DNA of 64,000 nt from Typha latifolia (lineage: Eukaryota; Streptophyta; Magnoliopsida; Poales; Typhaceae), in assembly GCA_019914945.1 (NCBI GenBank), contig CM034108.1:8132001-8196000 (forward strand), in the 5' to 3' direction. Shown piece after piece: positions 54,480 to 64,000 of this stretch (the stretch's first letter is position 1; each line of letters begins with the position of its first letter). Under the pieces are notes generated by a model that saw nothing but the letters and a program-made list of their open reading frames with translations, was not told where the DNA came from and did not search any database. The translations under genes were made by a program, and so were the position numbers.

Positions 54480-55745
54480 CAACCGCGGCAAGGGCCGACG
54501 TTGCAACCACTATTGGGACTTCAATGTGTAGGGGACTGAGCTCTACTCTTGCAATGGCCGTTGTTGAACCAGAACATCCACCATCAAGGGACATATATGC
54601 TGACTTGCAAGAGCTGCTGTAGGAATTCAAGTATCTCTTCGAGGAGCCTCGAGGACTGCCGCCAACCCGTCGGCACGACCATCGCATTCAAGTCATTCTA
54701 GGGGCTAAACCGGCAAATGTTCAGCCATATCGGTACCCACATGTCCAAAAGGAGGAGATCAACAAATTGGTGGAGGAAATGCTAGAGCAAGGAATTATTC
54801 AACCAAGTAGAAGCTCATTGCCAGTGCTGCTAGTTCGAAAGAAAGACGGGAGTTGACAGTTTTGCGTCGACTACTAAGCCTTGAATGCGATCACTATCAA
54901 AGACCGGTGCATAATACCGATAATCGAGGAGTTGCTGGATGAACCTACAAGGTCGACTTACTTCAGAAACTTGACTTAAGAGCAGGGTACCATCAAATCC
55001 GTGTCGACCCGGAAGATGTGCACAAAACAATGTTTCGAACTCACGATGGCCACTATGAGTTCCGAGTCATGCTGTTTGGGCTCACCAATGCACCAGCTAC
55101 CTACCAACGGTTGATGAATGACCTTTTTTGCCCGCTCTTGCGTCGGTACGTGCTCGCCTTCTTTGATGATATTTTATTGTATAGCAGGAATTGGAGCGAG
55201 CACTTGCGGCATGTGCATGAGGTGTTGAATATCTTGCGATAGAACCAGTTAAAAGTCAAGATGAGCAAGTGCCCATCGGGTGAGCCACGAGAGGAGTACT
55301 TGGGTCATATAATCTCAGTGAGAGGAGTGGAAGCTGATCCAACCAAGATAAAAAATATGGTGGATTAACCGACTCCCACTAATTAGCAGAAATTGAGGGG
55401 ATTCCTTGGGTTGACGGGGTACTATCGATAATTCGTTGCTAACTACGGTAAGATTGCTGCCCCGATGACCTCCTTACTCATAAAAGGAGGGTTTTGATGG
55501 ACGGACAAGGCGACGGAGGCTTTCAAAGCATTCAAGACAGCCATGTCTACTACATTGGTTTTCGCTCTACCGGATTTCAGGAAGCCCTTCGTGGTGGAAT
55601 GCGACACTTCAAGTGAGGGTATTGGAGCTGTTTTGATGCAAGAGGGCAGGCCCGTGGTATATATGAGCAAGGCATTGTCGAACTAGTCGCGATAGCTATC
55701 TACCTACAAGTGTGAAATGCTAGCAATTCTACACACCATCACCAA
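54480..55745 (+). pseudogene. Gy-F reverse transcriptase and RNase H
   Basis: PPTRRHDHRIQVILGAKPAN leads in. The frame at 55018-55242 and just before it has [39 protein letters not shown] and the active site LAFFDDILLYS, with FDDI intact. The connection and RNase H follow with stops: YLGHIISVRGVEADP, FVVECDTSSEGIGAVLMQEG and VYMSKALSN. The RNase H is cut at about 55745 (LAILHTITKW), where LEDKVAEAWWID-like sequence begins. Confidence 0.85.
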
Positions 55746-55789
55746 ATGGTGACCCAACTTGAGGACAAGGTTGCGGAAGCGTGGTGGAT

Positions 55790-56640
55790 TGATACAATTC
55801 AGGTGAGCCGATGTCGTCTCGAGCATAGATACACTTTAGGGGTGGCTTTTATTCTTGTTTTATTGTTAAATTCAAAGAAAAATAGGTTTCTGTATGTCAC
55901 GTTCGAACACAAGTAGAGTGCATTCGAACGCGTTTGTGAATGCCTGCATCAGGTTCGCAAATATAGAGAATGCAAAATGTGCGTTCGAACGCTGCATTCG
56001 AACACGCTTGTGAACGCCTGCATTACGTTTGCAGATACAGAGAACGCGGAATGTGTAATTGCTATTTTTGAATTGTTTGGTTAGCCTCTAAAGATGTGGA
56101 TGGCAACTATGGAATCATTATTGAATGAATTGAGTTTTACCCTAGCCTCCTTCATCTTCTACCCTCTAGTTCTCTCATTCCCCGGCGTCGCCGCTTCTAG
56201 CCTCCCTTGACTGGCCAATCACTCTAGTCCCTTAGGGGTGGCCCACTCCTCCCCTTTCTTCCAATCTATCTATCACCTTGTCCTAACCCCTTCCATTATC
56301 CATAACCCTTCCACCACCACTTACTCACTGGTGCCACCCCATAATCGTCGGTCCACCACCATCCACCATCATCTAGGATCTCGTGCCTCCATCCATGGAT
56401 CCATAGATGGACTCCCTAATGTTCGTCTACTTCTCGGACAATAACTAGAGATCCCACCATTCGGTTTCCCTGAAACTAGATTTGTTGGAAATCTCTTTTG
56501 TAGTGCTACAACATATCAAAATTTCATGTCAATTCGATGGCTGCATCTTTTGGAATCTTTTTCCAAAGTTCCATGTCAAATCCTGTCCAGATCTGAAAAA
56601 TGGGATATACCGAACCTTAGCCCAAAGGGAGATCGTATCA
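55790..56640 (+). repeat. Gy-F 3' LTR
   Basis: 851 bp aligned with 51710-52605, with GTTCGAACGC-type motifs at 55898-56045. The short segment just upstream (GGAAGCGTGGTGG) is a weak polypurine tract. Confidence 0.88.
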
Positions 56641-57411
56641 CATGCCAGATTAAGAAATCTCGTCATCAACAAAAACTAGCTTAGGGATGCTCATCAGGGT
56701 TGCCTCTTGGGGTGGCTGGGTGGCTTGAGCATGACCCGCTACATCCGGTATCACCACTAAGCCATTTAGCAAGAGCTCAGGTTAGAAACTTGGTAGTCCG
56801 AGAGGATGCATGTTATGTGACGTAGCATTGACATGGCCTCTAGGCCGAGCTTGGTGTGAGCTCGAGTTTGAGGACTTGATAGTCCGGATGATATGTGGTA
56901 GTTTATCGATTGATAATGCATGTGCGCATATCCATATTTACTTATTGTTGCATCTTTTATCCCACTACTTTTAGACTATAGCAGTGGATATTTGCTGGTC
57001 TTTATGCTCACCATCGTTGGGTGAAATTATTTTCAGATTAGAAGATGACACTCGGGCCCATGGAGGATCTAGCAAAGACTGGCTTGAGTCTTCTAATTAT
57101 TATTCTTATTTTATTCATGTAAATTAAGCTAAATGGCTTTTAGCTCCTACGTGGGTTCTCTTATTTTTTGTTATGGATATGTATTTTGGTCTTGTTGTGG
57201 CTTTGGTGTAATGGGTTTCTTTATCTGTTTTATTTATGGAAATATAGATTTTTCACTTATATATTGTGTTGAAATATTGACCAGCAGGTCATTTGGTAAT
57301 CACGTGGGTTCTACCCATGTGAAGGGCACATGTTTGGTGGTGGGTGTTACACCTATGCCACCTAATCAGTATATTAGTTACCAACCATTCTTCATGTCAA
57401 ACTCGATATCT
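56641..57411 (+). mobile_element. Possible 3' part of another long LTR
   Basis: The sequence ends GGTGGGTGTTACA at 57352, the usual 3' terminus of the TK-type LTRs, and the preceding 400 bp have the T-rich character of LTR 3' ends. It does not align clearly with TK1 or TK2 and no TSD or primer site is visible. Positions 57353-57411 are unassigned. Confidence 0.4.
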
Positions 57412-57828
57412 TGATAATACTTTTATAGATTAGGACTTCACCGATATTGTCTCGAGCATGGATACACTTTAGGCATGTCTTTGTCTCTTGTTTTAGTGTT
57501 TAATTCTTAGAAAAATAAGTTTTCTGCATGTCACATTTGAACGTGGGTGGAGTGTGTTCGAACGCACTTGTGAACGCCTGCATCAAGTTCGCACATCCAG
57601 AGAGTGTGAAATGTGCGTTCGAATGCCACGTTCGAACGCGCCTGCATCACGTTCACACATCCAGAGAGTGTAAAATATGTGCATTCGAATGCGGTCGGCG
57701 AAAATCTACTATTTTAGGGTTAATAATTGTATTTTTGAATTGTTTGGTTAGCCTCTAAAGGTATGGATGGCAACCATGGAATAATTATTGAATGAATTGA
57801 GTTTTGTCTTACCTCATTTGTCTTCTTT

Positions 57829-59968
57829 TGTAACGCCCTCGCCCGGCACGGGCATGTACACGCCCACGCGCCCACATGGCACGCTCAGCGCACGCGACAG
57901 AACGGGCGGGGCCCGTCACGCACACATACTCTCTGTGCACATATAACCATGACATCATCAAATAAAATCTTCTAACTTATCCATGATCACATAATCCATC
58001 ACTAAATAAAACATACTATTAGCCAAATAACCCGTTAATATATGAATATCCAAGTCTATAATAGTATACACTGGACCACTACATAATCTGACACGACCCA
58101 CACAGGCCACAACAAACTATCAAGATACAACTAAAATAACTAATACAAGAGTACACTATGATTCGACCTATATTATACAAGTCATCGTCTAATACAAAAG
58201 AGTACAAATATCAAATACTGATACAACTCAATTCCTATATAAACTATCATCTATACTATCTCGCATCTATAGCTCATCTCATCATCGCTCTAAAATATCT
58301 TCTCAAGATATCTCAAGTCGCTATTACGTACCACATATCTGAGGGGGTTAGAAAAGAAATAAAGAGAGTCATGAGTAAAATTCTTAGTGAATAGATCTTA
58401 CCCCGAATCAGTGATGCCAAATAGAGAGTAAATCATGTACTAGAAAATATGAATCAGAAAGCAGTATGATGCCATATATGAGCATGTATATATGTATCCT
58501 CAATGACACATATATATAAATGGATACAATCTCATGAATGAGTATATTATATCCTCAACCAAAAATATATCTCATGATGAAGTTATAATATAACATCACC
58601 GTATATTACAACATATGATGTATAACAATCATGATCCAATGATACTAGTCACATCAATGATGCATGACGCATGCCAACCACTAGATAATCGTATATGTTA
58701 GAGCCAGATATAATCCACATATCTCTCACTATCACAATCATCCATCTCAACTCTGAATATCATCCATCATGCTAGACTACGGTACCTGGCCCCAAACTCG
58801 ATACACATCATGTCACAAGCTCAGAGCATACCCTGTCATACACTAAGAGTATCTCTGTAGATAAATCATACTCTGCCATACGCTAAGGGTATCTTTGTAG
58901 ATAATTCATACCCTGCCATACGCTAATGAGTATCTCAGAAGAAAGTAATCATACCCTGCCATATACTAAGGGTATATCAATGATAGTTGTACCTAGTCAT
59001 ACGCTAAGAGTACAACTATCAACCATCACCATACTTTACCATACGCTAATAGTATGTCTAGTACTAGTCCGAACCAGATATCGTTCCGACCATCACATCA
59101 TATCACATCACATCACATACACATGTACTTTTATGATTTTCCATACATGATAAATTATATGCATATATCCAGTACTACAACAGATCATGCAACTCAGGAA
59201 TTTAGGTGGTAAAGAAGCTAAGAGAAAAATAATGTAATGCAGACTCCAACCATGTATCTAACTCATGCATACTCTTGCTAGTCCATCACATGCACACTCA
59301 TGATAGAGATCATCCCGACATAAAACCATAATAGTATAATCATCTCTAATTATTTCTATATATAACTAATGTACTCAAATCCCAGATCAGCTTAATCAAA
59401 ATGTATGAAAAAATATGCTCGACTGAAATCATCTCTATATAAAGTCATATAATCATACTGGAGGCCAAAATATGCATATAAAATAATATATAATATATCC
59501 TAATTTGAGAAAGGCATCTAGAGGATAAGACTACTCATCGTTTGATCAAAAGACACGAACCACGCATCTCTCACGTCCGTCAGTCAAACATCAGCTCATC
59601 GTCAGGGTCCATAAGGTCTCACATAAGGGGGTTTGGGGTCTACGGTAGCATGACGACAGCGACGGTGGGTCGGCAGTAGGAGAGAGAGAGTTTGAGGGAA
59701 GAAGGAGATAGAGAGAGAGAGAGACCGAAAGAGAGAGAGAGAAGAAGAAAAAGATAGAGAGAGAGGCGGTCGGGGTTGGCGGTGGGGGTTGGCGGTGGCG
59801 CTGGGCACCACCGCGGCCAACTGGCCACAGCCGGTTGGCTGCGGCGACGCTAGGGGGTGCATGGCACCCCCAAGCCGCACACCATTGCATGGGCACGAGG
59901 CTGGCCACACTGTGGCCGGCCACGTCGTGCCCATAACACAGATTTTTTTTTTAGGATAGGTTGTTACA
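57829..59968 (-). mobile_element. Solo TK2 LTR
   Basis: 2140 bp from TGTAACGCCCTC to GGTTGTTACA, antisense. Flanks are TCTTT (57824-57828) and TCTTC (59969-59973), one mismatch. It is the reference copy for TK2: its left end matches 38949-39414 and the reverse of the first LTR in the window, and its right end matches 49300-49439. It contains the hairpin array at 58828-59056 and GA-rich tracts at 59680-59770. Confidence 0.82.
58828..59056. other. Array of six hairpins with shared loop
   Basis: Six units at 58828-58852, 58868-58892, 58908-58933, 58951-58975, 58981-59021 and 59030-59056. Each has a loop close to TGCCATACGCTAA. Stems differ: ATACCC/GGGTAT, ATACTC/GGGTAT (a U-G wobble), CATACT/AGTATG, and a 12-bp TGATAGTTGTAC/GTACAACTATCA. 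Two units have one mismatch (ATACCC with GAGTAT). Changes on one arm are mostly matched on the other. Confidence 0.8.
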
Positions 59969-60446
59969 TCTTCTCTCCCGTTCTCTCATTCCCCGGCGTT
60001 GCCGCTTCTAGCCTCTCTCGACCGGCCAATAACCCTAGTCTCTTAGGGGCAGCCCACTCCTCCCACTTCTTCCAATCTAGCCATCACTTTGTCCTAACCC
60101 TTTCATTTGCGATAACCCTTTCACCACCCCTTATTTGCCGGTGCCACCTCATTAACGCCGATCCACCAACCCCCACCATCACCAAGGATTTCGTGCCTCC
60201 ATCCACGGATCCTAAGACAGATCCCTCGATGTTCATCCACTAATCGGATGATATCTCAAGATCCCAGCATCCGATTCGCTTGAAACTTGATTTGTTGGAA
60301 AGTTCTTTTTTGGGGCTACATCCAAATTTCACATTGATCCGACGGCTGAATATTTCAGGATCTATTTTATAATTTCTTTATCAGATCATGTCTAGATTTG
60401 AAAATCGGAAAAGATCGAGCCTTGGCCAAAAGGGGAGATCGTATCA

Positions 60447-62693
60447 TACTTGAATTGACCTAGGCTCACTTGTATCTACTATCAAGTCAAATAATGTGGT
60501 TCACATAAGATCTTTCTATGAAACTCAAACTCGGAGCCTTAATACATGGAATACCAAGTGCACCCCTAACTATATTGGTAGAGCAAGTCGATATACTACT
60601 GGTCTGATGTGCTTTTCCACCTAATAGGGCCTAAAATAGCAATGGGTCGACTTTTGGCTCAAGATCAAGCAAAGTAAACTTTGGCGATAAGGTAGGAATT
60701 CGGCGTACAATCTCCAACCTCAAAAGTCCTCTTTTGATGTCACCGATCATACACTTGCTCCATCCTATTATGAGCAACTATCAGATGAAGTTGTAGTCAT
60801 CGCAATATGTTATCTCAATCTAACAAGACCCCATCTACTCTAGTCTTCTCTTTCTTCTCGGTGATAAGTAACACCGTAGTAACGGGGTGGACTCCCCTAC
60901 ACTGCTTGAAATAGGATCATATTAATTACTAAGTGATGGGCGGTGTTGTAAGACACTTTGCCCATGACAAGTATGAGATCCACTGTCAAGGTCGGTCTCC
61001 TACAAAGCAGCGAAAATATTGCTCAAGGCATCAGTTCAACACCTCCGGTTTCCCATATCTCTATGGGTGATAGGCGGAGCTCATCCTAAAAGCAGTTCCT
61101 TGAAGAGTGAAGAATTTCTACCAAAACTGACTCATGAAGATCATATCTCAATATGCCTTAATAGAACAGGGTATCCCATGTAGCTTGGCCAAGTACTGGA
61201 CATATGTTTTGATATACGTATGCGAAAGGGCTGTAAAGTTTGCATACTTTGATGGTCGATCCACTACTACTAATATGACAGAGTGACCTTGCACCAAGGG
61301 CAATTTATCAATGAAGTCCATGTCTACGCCCTTGATACGGACGGACAATCTGACCTGTTTCGATTGACCCGACCTACTTTGCAATGTAATTATTGCTTTT
61401 TGCTCTTTAAATTTGATTGCTTTGGGATAACCAAGAGTATCTTTGCTTTGGGATAGACAAGAGACTCTATTTAGGTTAGTCGAAGAGTATTCTCTATATT
61501 TCCTGCCTTGTATTCCACCCATAGCTTAGCCAAAGGATCAAGATAGTTTGGGTAGCCACCTATATATAGGTGTGGTGAGCACCTGTTTGAGGCAGCGAAG
61601 AAAATAGAACATTGAACTTGAGCTCCTTATCTTGAATCCTATCTCTTCTCTTACTTGACTCATCCTTCCTGGGCCACCTATCTTGACCTGCCAAACTTCC
61701 TCCCCTCCCCGTTTGGTGCACCACCCTTGTCCCTAAGGGCTAGCCTCCTCTCCCCTTTCCTCTATTTCTCGGTTACTAACTTCATCCTTACTATCCACCA
61801 TAGTTTGGCCCGTATCAATAGTCACACCTCCATCCCATAAGATTGTCCTTCTCTGACCTATCGTCACTGCTTGGTTGATATCTCAAGATCTAACTATCCA
61901 AACCTTATGTTCTTAGATTCTTTAGAAAGTTCTCTTCTAGAGCAATAAAATCTAAATTTTAGGAGGATCCAATGGGTATATCGAACGTAATCGCCCTCGA
62001 AAGTCTTGGGTTCAAATCTATCCAGAAATCAATATGAATTTGCATCTCTTTCCTCGGTCGATTCGTCTGCCAAGCCAGTTTGCATCAATCCTCCCAGACT
62101 TGTTCAGGAATATGCAAGGGCTAATGTAATCCCATCAATTTTATCGAGTCGATCTTCGTGCATTGACATACCTTGCATACACATTGACACTTACGTCCCA
62201 TTTTAGCTCCTTGCATGTACAATTTTGACAGACCCTTTTATAGTTCCTAAAGATGCCCTCATGTCAACCAAAGGTGAATTGTGGAAATATTGGATGATAG
62301 TCATCTGTAAAGTTGGGTCTGACGGTACTAGAATGTGATTTTCAAATATGATATTGCAATTTGTTGCTCATATCTGATTGGACCTTCAACAACTCTTTCC
62401 ATCTTTAGATCCATCTCATATGCTAGTAGTTAACTCCTAATGTAGAGGAAAAATTAATATCAAATAAGCGAGGAACTTGCCTGGTTTGGGCTGCCATGTT
62501 AGCCATTGAATGACAACCTCGTGTCACCATTTCAGAAGTCCATGGCCAAATCCTCAAAGTCAAAACAGACCTTACTAATATTTTTAAGCCACTGAGCAAG
62601 TATAAGGTCTGGTCCTCAAAGTTTCAATAGGTATAAGTCCAATAGGAAAATGTGCCCTTGGATTTGAAGAGTCACATTGCAAAAAATTCCTTT
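60447..62693 (-). pseudogene. Antisense Gypsy integrase remnant (Gy-I)
   Basis: From right to left on the minus strand: a decayed zinc-domain region (FHNSPLVDMRASLGTIKGS near 62290-62220; CKVCQ near 62160), HIPEQVWED (62115-62088), then, beyond a solo LTR, VDMDFIDKLPLVQGHSVILV and VVDRPSKYANFTALSH (61325-61220). Next come LEQYFRCFVGDRP-like (about 61020-60980) and RMEQVYDR-like (about 60760) pieces. Stops are frequent. RT and gag are not present, and the stretch 62300-62690 gives only weak traces. Confidence 0.7.
61333..62087 (+). mobile_element. Solo LTR inside Gy-I integrase
   Basis: 755 bp, TGATACGG to TTGCATCA. It interrupts the integrase exactly between VWED and the following MDF block. 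The flanks GCCCT (61328-61332) and ATCCT (62088-62092) share three of five bases. A TATA box in a perfect 16-bp palindrome (CACCTATATATAGGTG) is at about 61557-61572, on the plus strand as oriented. Confidence 0.68.
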
Positions 62694-62830
62694 TGTTAGG
62701 TTTTTATTTGTTGGCAATTGTGTACAAAATATTCTAAGTGTATTTTTTCATGTATATGAGCTTTACACAAGTCTAGAATATCTCTGGTTTAAAGAATTGC
62801 AAGATTATTGGAGAAAAGCCGTTGAGTTCA

Positions 62831-63165
62831 CACCGCGTTCATAAACACATTCGAACGCGGAATCTGCGTTCACACAAACAGAGAGCCGCGTTCACAAACA
62901 CGTTCGAACGCGGGTACTGCGTTCACACAGACAGAGAGCCGCGTTCACAAACACGTTCAAACGCGGGTACTGCATTCACATAGACAGAGAGCCGCTTTCA
63001 CAAACGCGTCCGAACGCTGGTACTACGTTCACACAGACTGAGAGCTGCGTTCACAAACGCGTTCGAACGCAACCTGAAGAATTCAAGTTGTCGCGTTCGA
63101 ACGCACTCGGGCCCGTTCGAACGCACCTGAGTTCAAGTCAGCCCGTTCGAACGCACCAACAAAGT
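62831..63165. repeat. 53-bp tandem array with GTTCGAACGC core
   Basis: About 4.5 units of 53 bp (62830-63070). Each has a GTTCACA-rich part, one CGTTCGAACG palindrome and an ACAGACAGAGAG spacer. Three further GTTCGAACGCAC motifs follow at about 63093, 63114 and 63144. Confidence 0.9.
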
Positions 63166-63175
63166 TTAAGAATAT

Positions 63176-63360
63176 TGAACTTTCGTGAGTACGGATAAGA
63201 CTCGAATTTGGCTCTATCTTGAAGATTGTGAGTACGGATAAGATTTGGATTTGGCTCTATCTTGTACTTTCGTGAGTACGGATAAGATTAAGATTTAGCT
63301 CTATCTTGTACTTTCGTGAGTATAGATAAGATTTGGATTTGGCTCTATCTTAGAGATCAT
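63176..63360. repeat. 44-bp tandem array
   Basis: Four units of 43-44 bp, each with GTGAGTACGGATAAGA and TTGGCTCTATCTT. GTGAGT starts at 63185, 63228, 63272 and 63316. Confidence 0.9.
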
Positions 63361-63831
63361 ATAAGGATTGTGATGCCCTATCTTTAGCGGCGTTGAAGAA
63401 GCATTATTGAAGGAGACTTCTTGAGGCTACATCGGTTCTTCAACTAACAAGGTTCCACTCATCTACAAATCTTAATATATCGTCTTAAGAGCTATCTAGA
63501 CGAAAGATCAATCTCGAGGGTTACTGAGATTGGACTTCAATCACGAGATGCAGTGAATCGTGGGTTCTAGCGATCAAGACTGAGAGGAACAAAGTCGTTT
63601 GGATCAACGGGTTGTTTTGTGAGTCAGTCTTGTAATTGCTACTATTCTAGTGATTGGTTTTGATCCGAGTTTGGATCCGTGGTTTTTTCCCATTTGGATT
63701 TTTTCACGTTAAAATCTTGGCGTTCATCTCTGCTTTCGTTTTTAATATTTCTTCCAATTTTTACTTAAGCGAACGAGCGTGATCATTGCCTAGTGTTTAG
63801 ATAGATACGTGTGTCGAGGGATTTTTTCAAT

Positions 63832-63843
63832 TGGTATCAGAGC
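63832..63843 (+). promoter_or_regulatory. Copia-2 primer-binding site
   Basis: TGGTATCAGAGC, a perfect match to the Met-tRNA complement, two bases after the LTR. Confidence 0.93.
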
Positions 63844-63878
63844 AGGTTCTCTCACCCTTTGAGAGAGATCAGATAGGC

Positions 63879-64000
63879 ATGGATTTTCATAGAGATGGAC
63901 CATCATCTATTAGATCTCCTATTCTAGATGGATCAAATTATGGATATTGGAAAGCTAGGATGAGAGCTTATTTGAAATCTATAGATGAGCGAGTATGGAT
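63879..64000 (+). CDS. Copia-2 gag N-terminus (runs off the window)
   Basis: From ATG 63879, 40 codons are open to the window end, beginning MDFHRDGPSSIRSPILDG and NYGYWKARMRAYL. They are the same as Copia-1 gag with one substitution (Pro to Ser at residue 13). The start is chosen by agreement with Copia-1. Confidence 0.9.
   Translation, partial: MDFHRDGPSSIRSPILDGSNYGYWKARMRAYLKSIDERVW

Larger units (their letters stand above)
51710..56640 (+). mobile_element. Gy-F: sense Gypsy element lacking integrase
   Basis: A 4.9-kb element with LTRs 51710-52605 (896 bp) and 55790-56640 (851 bp), gag, zinc knuckle, protease, RT and RNase H. Integrase is absent: RNase H runs directly into the terminal LEDKV-type tail. 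The flanks TGTGC (51705-51709) and CATGC (56641-56645) differ at two positions and may be a decayed TSD. Many stops; inactive. Sister of Gy-B and Gy-D. Confidence 0.88.
57412..60446 (+). mobile_element. Gypsy LTR (Gy-B/D/F family), split by TK2 LTR
   Basis: 57412-57828 and 59974-60446 together match the Gy-D and Gy-F LTRs from TGATAATACT to GATCGTATCA, including a GTTCGAACGC-type cluster (57537-57700). No primer site or gag follows, so it is a solo LTR. The flanks TATCT and TACTT do not make a convincing TSD. Confidence 0.75.
62694..63829 (+). repeat. Copia-2 5' LTR (1136 bp)
   Basis: TGTTAGGTTT to TTTTTTCA. It matches Copia-1 LTR positions 7844-7935 and 7938-8376, interrupted by a block at about 62787-63390 that Copia-1 lacks. 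The block is made of two tandem arrays. Confidence 0.93.
62694..64000 (+). mobile_element. Copia-2: start of a second Copia-1-type element
   Basis: The 5' LTR (62694-63829), primer site and first 122 bp of gag are present; the rest lies beyond the window. Apart from a roughly 600-bp extra block in the LTR, it is nearly identical to Copia-1. It is inserted next to the Gy-I remnant. Its intact primer site and open gag so far make it a better candidate for an active copy than Copia-1. Confidence 0.93.

Noticed and set aside
58828..59056. CRISPR-like array
   Set aside because: Spacing and units vary, the conserved part is a hairpin loop rather than a full repeat, and it is inside a plant LTR present elsewhere.
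62831..63360. CRISPR-like or satellite array
   Set aside because: Head-to-tail tandem units without unique spacers, confined to an LTR.

Overview
This window is plant nuclear DNA made almost entirely of LTR retrotransposons, many inserted inside one another, plus one LINE remnant. The evidence is Ty1/Copia and Ty3/Gypsy gag-pol fragments on both strands, primer-binding sites complementary to plant initiator Met-tRNA (TGGTATCAGAGC), a plant LINE with an RVT_3-type RNase H, long LTRs with (GA)n/(CT)n tracts, and many 5-bp target-site duplications (TSDs). I found no convincing host gene, tRNA, rRNA or CRISPR array. It looks like repeat-rich angiosperm heterochromatin; the species cannot be named from this. 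Element names below (Copia-1, Gy-A, TK1 and so on) are my own labels.

1-7.8 kb: the 3' end of a sense TK2 LTR (to 3245) is interrupted by a 2.86-kb solo TK1 LTR (191-3053, TSD ATAAT). A LINE ORF2 remnant (3246-6122) follows, split by a solo LTR (4449-5560). From 6303 an old antisense Copia element (Copia-3) begins.

7.8-23.3 kb: Copia-1 (7844-16697, 533-bp LTRs, TSD AGCTT) landed in the RNase H of Copia-3. It is SIRE/Maximus-like, carries an extra 3' ORF, and has a 0.9-kb piece of pol inverted in place. Copia-3 continues to 23313, and its 5' LTR is itself split by a solo TK1 LTR (19920-22817, TSD TAGAC).

23.3-29.4 kb: unassigned AT-rich DNA, a 2.0-kb solo LTR (25958-27967, TSD ATAGA) and the left half of an antisense Copia-4 whose gag contains a second in-place inversion.

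29.4-49.9 kb: a large nest. Antisense Gypsy Gy-A (29365-49929) contains non-autonomous Gy-B (31160-35058) between its RNase H and integrase. A 10.5-kb insertion (38949-49439, TSD GTCGA) sits in its 5' LTR. That insertion holds sense Gypsy Gy-D, whose gag is split by a composite TK1 LTR (40683-43820, TSD AATAC) and whose integrase is split by another TK1 fragment.

49.9-64 kb: the right half of Copia-4, sense Gypsy Gy-F (51710-56640, integrase missing), a Gypsy LTR split by a TK2 solo LTR (57412-60446), an antisense Gypsy integrase remnant with another solo LTR inside, and the start of Copia-2, a sister of Copia-1 whose LTR is about 600 bp longer.

No complete autonomous element is present. Three related Gypsy copies have each lost a different part of pol. 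The least expected signals are in the non-coding parts: an array of hairpins with a shared loop and co-varying stems in the TK LTRs, and clusters of a GCGTTCGAACGC palindrome placed just upstream of the TATA box in unrelated Gypsy and Copia elements.
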